5,963 nt of DNA. Source: an uncultured Caldilinea sp. GTDB taxonomy: Bacteria; Chloroflexota; Anaerolineae; Caldilineales; Caldilineaceae. Every line of letters begins with the position of its first letter. Position 1 is the first letter of the stretch. The notes beneath the pieces were generated by a model that saw only the letters and a list, made by a program, of their open reading frames with translations, made no database searches and was not told the DNA's origin. Below, piece after piece: positions 1-5,963 of the stretch. The stretch covers positions 1-5,963 of the forward strand of contig CALFWA010000371.1 in assembly GCA_937928035.1 (NCBI GenBank), given 5' to 3'. The translations under genes were made by a program, and so were the position numbers.

Positions 1-111
1 TTTTTATTTGGTTCGCTCTATCTCTATGGCGCCCTGCCGGATTGCAAGCAAAATGGAGCTGTCCAGACCATGTCTTTGCCCAGAGCCATCCAGCCTGCAT
101 CCATGCGCATC

Positions 112-894
<783 letters not shown>

Positions 895-1211
895 GGATTC
901 TCTTACAAATTATTTTTATTTTGTTGCAATTCACTCAATTTGTCATACCTGTTCACGGTTTGACCCGATTCAGTTCGAGTGGCAAAGAGATTCTCTTTTT
1001 GCCTCTGACCCTCGTTCGTTGCCTTTCACTCGCAGTATATCATACCCCCATCACCTCCGACAGAAGCGAGAGAGTTGATGAGGAAATGTGCACTGGAGGC
1101 GAGCATAAAATGTTCTTCACCGATTGCATTCGGCGCTGCCGTCATTTTTAAGGCTGGTCGGAAGTTTCGATACGGTTTTCGCCTTCATTTCGTTGTATTC
1201 TCTCTACCGGG
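895..1211. other. Divergent intergenic region, AT-rich
   Basis: About 317 bases separate two divergently oriented genes, and no coding region in it is supported. It is visibly more AT-rich than its flanks, especially 900-960, and should hold promoters for both sides. For the minus-strand gene, a TTGAGT (933-938) with an 18-base gap to AATAAT (909-914) is a possible promoter, but it would leave a leader of only about 8 bases. For the plus-strand side I see no convincing -35/-10 pair; TAAAAT at 1106-1111 is an isolated -10-like hexamer. An inverted repeat at 981-1003 is listed separately. Confidence 0.6.
981..1003. repeat. Inverted repeat, possible operator
   Basis: GGCAAAGAGA and TCTTTTTGCC flank a 3-base centre (TTC), giving a 10-bp arm match with a single G-T wobble. 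It lies between the two divergent genes, 87 bases from the start of the minus-strand gene. It could be a binding site for a dimeric regulator or a hairpin in a leader transcript. It is not followed by a long T run beyond the arm itself, so it is a poor terminator. No known operator consensus is recognised. Confidence 0.4.
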
Positions 1212-1382
1212 ATGAAAGCATCAACGAAATCGAGCGGGCGCACTTCTCGCAAAAAGCATTCGCCGGAAAAGATCTGTCCGGTCTGTGGGCGGCCGTTCGC
1301 CTGGCGTAAGAAATGGGAGAAATGTTGGGATGAAGTCCGCTATTGCAGTGAACGCTGCCGTCGACGGCGAAACTTCTGCTGA
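1212..1382 (+). CDS. DUF2256 small zinc-finger-like protein
   Basis: A 56-residue, strongly basic protein. Its core, from about residue 21 to 51, carries the DUF2256 signature: ICPVCGRPFAWRKKWEKCW followed by a DEVRYCSERC stretch. C22/C25 (CPxC) and C45/C49 (CSERC) look like a four-Cys zinc site; C38 and C56 are extra. The function of the family is not established; by recollection its members often lie beside FeS-type photolyase/cryptochrome genes, as here. ATG 1212 is the only common start codon downstream of an in-frame TAA at 1149-1151; the preceding CCGGG is a weak ribosome site. The stop TGA (1380-1382) is one base before ATG 1384 of the photolyase-like gene (TGACATG), suggesting translational coupling. 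The small size makes it easy to overlook, but the family match is clear. A nucleic-acid or partner-protein binding role is only inference. Confidence 0.9.
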   Translation: MKASTKSSGRTSRKKHSPEKICPVCGRPFAWRKKWEKCWDEVRYCSERCRRRRNFC

Positions 1383-1383
1383 C

Positions 1384-2697
<1,314 letters not shown>

Positions 2698-2700
<3 letters not shown>

Positions 2701-2706
2701 TATACT
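2698..2706 (+). promoter_or_regulatory. Possible extended -10 promoter for ctaA
   Basis: TGATATACT overlaps the stop codon of the photolyase-like gene and matches the extended -10 form TGnTATAAT at all but one base. No good -35 hexamer lies 16-18 bases upstream, which extended -10 promoters tolerate. Transcription would begin near 2713, giving a leader of about 44 bases before ATG 2757. ctaA could equally be read through from the upstream gene. Confidence 0.35.
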
Positions 2707-2741
2707 GAACAAAGTTGACTCTGGCGGATGGTTCTGAAGAT

Positions 2742-2747
2742 GAGGAG
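2742..2747 (+). promoter_or_regulatory. Ribosome binding site deciding the ctaA start
   Basis: GAGGAG lies 9 bases before ATG 2757. It favours this ATG over the in-frame TTG at 2715, which has no comparable site and would only add 14 polar residues ahead of the first membrane segment. Confidence 0.75.
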
Positions 2748-2756
2748 CAAGTGTCC

Positions 2757-3716
<960 letters not shown>

Positions 3717-3749
3717 ATTGTGAGGGTTCTTACACTGTTGTTGCAAATT

Positions 3750-3778
3750 TTGACGGTGTGGAGACAATCGTGTATGAT
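3750..3778 (+). promoter_or_regulatory. Near-consensus sigma-70 promoter
   Basis: TTGACG (3750-3755), a 17-base spacer and TATGAT (3773-3778) give 5/6 and 5/6 matches at the optimal spacing. It lies 33 bases after the ctaA stop and points rightward into a stretch with no protein gene but with a strong terminator about 90 bases on. Transcription should begin near 3785. It is the best promoter-like sequence I found in the window. Confidence 0.7.
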
Positions 3779-3820
3779 TAGGCTATCAGCTCTATGCTGC
3801 TCCAATCTCTCATTCCACTA

Positions 3821-3856
3821 GTCTGTCAGATCAGCCCTCCTGATCGCTTGATAGAC
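3821..3856 (+). other. Bulged 14-bp stem-loop, CCCTC loop
   Basis: The arms are 3821-3834 and 3840-3856. Eight outer pairs include one G-U, six inner pairs are all Watson-Crick, and GCT (3846-3848) is bulged on the 3' side. The five-base loop is CCCTC. This is the core structure of the candidate small RNA. Confidence 0.7.
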
Positions 3857-3866
3857 GATAGGAAAG

Positions 3867-3898
3867 GCCCCTCCTGGCGACAGGAGGGGCGATTTTTT
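3867..3898 (+). terminator. Strong intrinsic terminator
   Basis: GCCCCTCCTG (3867-3876) and CAGGAGGGGC (3881-3890) form a perfect 10-bp GC-rich stem closed by a GCGA (GNRA-type) tetraloop. It is followed by GA and six T residues (3893-3898). On the opposite strand the stem is followed by CTTTCC, so the terminator works rightward. It would end both the candidate small RNA and any read-through from ctaA. Confidence 0.93.
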
Positions 3899-4137
3899 AG
3901 GCGAGCAATTTCCGCAGGTCAACGCCTCCGGCGTGAAGTGGGGGGCGGAGTGAAATCTGCGGCTACGATGCCCCGGAGCTTCTTTAGCGCAGATCGCCGC
4001 TGCGCCTGCCCAAATCATCCAAAATTTTGTGGCCTGTCGAGAGCATGCGGCTGAGAGCCGCACCTGCGAAGAGGCGAAAATGGTTTTGTGAAAACCATGA
4101 AGTGGAGCTGTATTGTTTCTTGACGCAACGCGGCGGG
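3899..4137. other. Non-coding gap between convergent units
   Basis: No gene is supported here. Reading frames that cross it also run through the terminator and lack recognisable protein character. It contains a short hairpin at 3922-3934 (ACGCC, loop TCC, GGCGT), a 7-bp perfect hairpin at 4046-4062 (TGCGGCT, loop GAG, AGCCGCA), a palindrome CAAAATTTTG at 4020-4029, and the hairpin at 4080-4098 listed separately. The last two hairpins lie downstream of the minus-strand gene and may help end its transcript. Confidence 0.6.
4077..4098 (-). terminator. Possible weak terminator for the minus-strand gene
   Basis: Read on the minus strand, ATGGTTTT and AAAACCAT form a perfect 8-bp stem around CAC. 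The final stem T runs into TTT before CGCC, and the hairpin lies about 40 bases after the stop codon at 4138. The stem is AT-rich and the T run is short, so termination would be inefficient. A second hairpin at 4046-4062 follows it. Confidence 0.35.
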
Positions 4138-5963
4138 TCATTCAATGGGCGCGCACCGCTCCGCAGTCAGCTCTGGGTTTTCCGTGAGAGCTGTGGCGGG
4201 CGTTAACCAGACGCTGTGCACGAGCAGGCCATCGTCGGCCATCCACAGCGCCACGGTGTGCACACCTTCGTCCAGCGAGAACAGAAAAGGCGCGCCGCCG
4301 CTGGCCGCTGGCAGAGGTCGCCACACAAAATCGCTCACTCCGGCGAAACCGGTGATAGGGATTGCCTTGTCCTCCTCGGAGCGTGGAGAGAGATTGTCCA
4401 CCTCGCCGAAGACGGCCTGGTTGTTGACCGGAGGGCTGACGCGCTCGCCCTCGGCGTAGGTGGGCGCGCAGCCGCAGGCCAATAGCGCATAGTCGCCGGC
4501 GGGCAGCGCCATCTCAAAGAGCAGACCCGGCCCCAACGCTGGCGCGTCCAGGGTCCGGTCGTTGAGCAGCGAGGCGTCCTCGCCAACCGGCGCTGGCGTG
4601 AGCGCATCCTGCACAGGCGGGCATCCTTCAAAGGGCGGCGGCGTCTTCCAGGCGTAAGCCAGATCTTCCTGGCCTGGCGGCAGGCGAAGCGCCTGACTGG
4701 CAGGCAAGAGAACCCCGGGGATTGCGCCGAGCGTCGCCTCTTCCTCATTGCCGTCCCCCTTTGTCGGCGCAAGGATCACCCAGACGATCTCATGCTGCGT
4801 CTCTGCGCCCTCGTCATCAACGGCGGCGATCAAGGTCAGGTAGGGGCCGTCCTCCAGCGCTTCAGGCGCCGCCTCGCCGACGATGGCGCGGCCCTCCTCG
4901 TCCTCGATGAACGTCAGATTGGGCGGCAACCCTTCCACCGTGACGGTGAAAACTGCGCTGTCGACGTCGGTCACGACGACGGTGACCGTCACAAGTTCGC
5001 CGACGGTCACCGTGTAAATGTCGGCCATTTCGATGCGCGGCGGGTCGTTGACGGCGTTCACCGTAATCGTCACCGGCGCGGTGATGACGCGCTGCAGGTC
5101 GTCGCTGAGCTCGACGATGAATCCATCTTCGCCGAAGAAGTCCGGCTCCGGTGTGTACAGGAAAGCGCCGGTCTCTGCGTCGAGCTCGTCGACGACGCCG
5201 TGGCGCGAGTCCTCCACCAGGCTGAAATAGACCGTCCTTCCTTCGGCGTGACGCGCCTCCAAAACGCCTTCCAGGGGTTCATCCTCGTCGGTCTCGAACA
5301 CAAACTCCTCAAAGCGGAAGGGCGCCGGATCCAGTTCGACGGTGATGGTGAAGCTTTGCGTGATCACGGCTCCAAAGGCGTCAGTCGCCGTCAGCAGCAC
5401 CGGATGGTCGCCTTCATCGTCATCCAGAGGAATGCCCGTGAGAAGAACGCTGGTTTCGTCTTCCTCGAGCGCAACCAGCCGCAGCCAGTCCGGCAGCACC
5501 GGCGCTTCGACGGTCAACGCGCCGCCCGCAAGGATCACCGGCCCGGCGGGCGGCGTCTCTTCTTTACCCGCCGCATTTCCTTCATCTGTTGCGTCCTGCT
5601 CCTGGAAATTCTCATCGCTCTCGGCTGGAGACTCGGCCTCTTCATCAGTTGTCCCGGAAGCTTCGGTCGTTGCCTCAGGCTCAGGTAGAGGGGCCTCTTC
5701 CAATGAGAGCGACGGTTCTGTCGTGTCTCCATCGGCGTGGACATCGGCCAGTGCAAACGTAACCGTGTACATGTAGGTTTGATTCAGATAGGCGATCGTC
5801 ACCGGTTCGCTGACAACGATCCATTCGGGCGTAGGCGGCGGCACAGGCGTTGCTGTGGCGGTGGGCGTGAGCGTTACCGTGGGGGTCACCGTCGCAGTGG
5901 GCGTCGGCGTAGGCGTGGCCGTGTCGGTAACTGTGGCGGTGGGCGTGAGCGTTACCGTGGGGG
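4138..5963 (-). CDS. Large Ig/cadherin-like surface protein, C-terminal part
   Basis: The reading frame stays open to the window edge, so the start and any signal peptide lie outside; 607 residues are visible, numbered from the first complete codon. Residues 1-45 are a Thr/Pro/Val-rich linker. Residues ~46-208 resemble a putative Ig (He_PIG-type) domain (LPDWLRL, LTGIPLD, ATDAFGAVITQSFTITV), interrupted by an acidic low-complexity insert at about 81-139. Residues ~213-301 are a cadherin-like repeat (TDEDEPLEG, YTPEPDFFGEDGFIVELSDD) ending in VTITVNAVNDPP. Residues ~307-397 are another Ig/cadherin-like unit. A Glu-rich linker leads to a C-terminal beta-rich domain at ~424-587 with GDYALLACGC and GVHTVALWMADDGL, like carbohydrate-binding jelly-roll modules; C447, C496, C498 and C603 could form disulfides. 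No anchor is seen at the C-terminus. Probably secreted, with adhesive or binding roles; no catalytic domain is visible. Confidence 0.88.
   Translation of the reverse strand, partial: PTVTLTPTATVTDTATPTPTPTATVTPTVTLTPTATATPVPPPTPEWIVVSEPVTIAYLNQTYMYTVTFALADVHADGDTTEPSLSLEEAPLPEPEATTEASGTTDEEAESPAESDENFQEQDATDEGNAAGKEETPPAGPVILAGGALTVEAPVLPDWLRLVALEEDETSVLLTGIPLDDDEGDHPVLLTATDAFGAVITQSFTITVELDPAPFRFEEFVFETDEDEPLEGVLEARHAEGRTVYFSLVEDSRHGVVDELDAETGAFLYTPEPDFFGEDGFIVELSDDLQRVITAPVTITVNAVNDPPRIEMADIYTVTVGELVTVTVVVTDVDSAVFTVTVEGLPPNLTFIEDEEGRAIVGEAAPEALEDGPYLTLIAAVDDEGAETQHEIVWVILAPTKGDGNEEEATLGAIPGVLLPASQALRLPPGQEDLAYAWKTPPPFEGCPPVQDALTPAPVGEDASLLNDRTLDAPALGPGLLFEMALPAGDYALLACGCAPTYAEGERVSPPVNNQAVFGEVDNLSPRSEEDKAIPITGFAGVSDFVWRPLPAASGGAPFLFSLDEGVHTVALWMADDGLLVHSVWLTPATALTENPELTAERCAPIE
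5853..5963. repeat. 33-bp direct repeat, 78-bp period, in the coding linker
   Basis: A 33-base sequence occurs identically at 5853-5885 and 5931-5963, offset by 78 bases (26 codons), so the frame is kept. It encodes the PTVTLTPTAT linker motif on the minus strand. The second copy reaches the window edge, so the array may continue. Between the copies lies related but not identical T/P codon sequence. Confidence 0.85.

Larger units (their letters stand above)
3785..3898 (+). ncRNA. Candidate small RNA with C-rich loop
   Basis: A ~114-nt transcript is predicted from the promoter at 3750-3778 to the T run ending at 3898. Three elements appear in order. A small hairpin, CAGC/GCTG with loop TCTAT, lies at 3787-3799. 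A strong stem-loop lies at 3821-3856: GTCTGTCA pairs with TGATAGAC (one G-U), then GATCAG pairs with CTGATC, with a 3-base bulge (GCT) and loop CCCTC. An intrinsic terminator hairpin lies at 3867-3890. The loop and its closing bases (CCCTCC) are complementary to Shine-Dalgarno GGAGGG, as in C-rich seed loops of some Gram-positive regulatory RNAs. I recognise no known family: it is not a tRNA, and I see no SRP or 6S signature. The start is inferred and expression is unproven. Alternatively it is an untranslated tail of ctaA with a chance promoter. Confidence 0.55.

Noticed and set aside
1..111. Possible gene or terminator downstream of the deacetylase-like gene
   Set aside because: No coding frame with family character, and no hairpin plus T run on the minus strand, could be supported in these 111 bases.
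1285..1383. GTG 1285 as the start of the photolyase-like gene
   Set aside because: It lies inside the conserved CPVCGRPF core of DUF2256, has no clear ribosome site, and the extra residues do not resemble the family N-terminus.
3719..3734. Short hairpin just after the ctaA stop as its terminator
   Set aside because: It is a 6-bp stem with a G-U pair and no continuous T run; the strong terminator at 3867-3898 is the credible one.
3785..3898. Known RNA families (tRNA, SRP RNA, 6S RNA, riboswitch)
   Set aside because: There is no cloverleaf, no SRP-type apical tetraloop motif, no long open-bubble hairpin as in 6S, and no gene downstream on the same strand to be controlled by a riboswitch.
4120..4148. 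TTGACG at 4120-4125 as a promoter
   Set aside because: At 17 bases downstream the sequence is CAATGG, and no -10-like hexamer lies at usable spacing; no plus-strand gene follows.
4792..5688. 298-codon plus-strand reading frame opposite the Ig-like gene
   Set aside because: The translation is rich in Arg, Gly and Asp without domain character; the minus strand carries clear Ig/cadherin signatures.
5853..5963. CRISPR-like or non-coding repeat array
   Set aside because: There are only two copies at a 78-base period, in frame within a coding Thr/Pro linker.

Overview
The window is GC-rich, probably chromosomal bacterial DNA. A Thr/Pro-rich linker leading into cadherin/Ig-like modules, a cytochrome-oxidase cofactor gene and a photolyase-like gene together suggest a Chloroflexota (Caldilinea/Anaerolineae-type) bacterium. 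This is an inference from protein style only; there is no rRNA or marker gene here.

Layout. (1) 112-894, minus strand: a NodB-fold polysaccharide-deacetylase-like protein. (2) 895-1211: a comparatively AT-rich divergent intergenic region with one good inverted repeat. (3) 1212-2700, plus strand: a compact two-gene unit. A 56-residue zinc-finger-like DUF2256 gene ends one base before the best start of a photolyase/cryptochrome-like gene. That protein carries its FAD-binding helical domain first and its alpha/beta (antenna-type) domain last, the reverse of the normal order, and has a four-cysteine pattern resembling the [4Fe-4S] ligands of FeS-BCP photolyases (PhrB/CryB). (4) 2757-3716, plus strand: heme A synthase (ctaA), 56 bases downstream and probably with its own start signals. 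(5) 3717-4137: no protein gene is supported. It holds a near-consensus sigma-70 promoter, a 14-bp stem-loop with a C-rich loop and a textbook intrinsic terminator, in the right order and spacing for a ~114-nt small RNA, followed by two small hairpins. (6) 4138 to the window end, minus strand: the C-terminal ~607 residues of a large, probably secreted, multi-domain Ig/cadherin-like protein whose start lies beyond the window.

The DUF2256 and photolyase-like genes are probably translated together and may act in one light- or DNA-repair-related function. CtaA supplies heme A to an aa3-type oxidase encoded elsewhere. The other genes show no obvious functional link. The observations most worth follow-up are the permuted FeS-photolyase-like protein with its DUF2256 partner and the candidate small RNA at 3785-3898.
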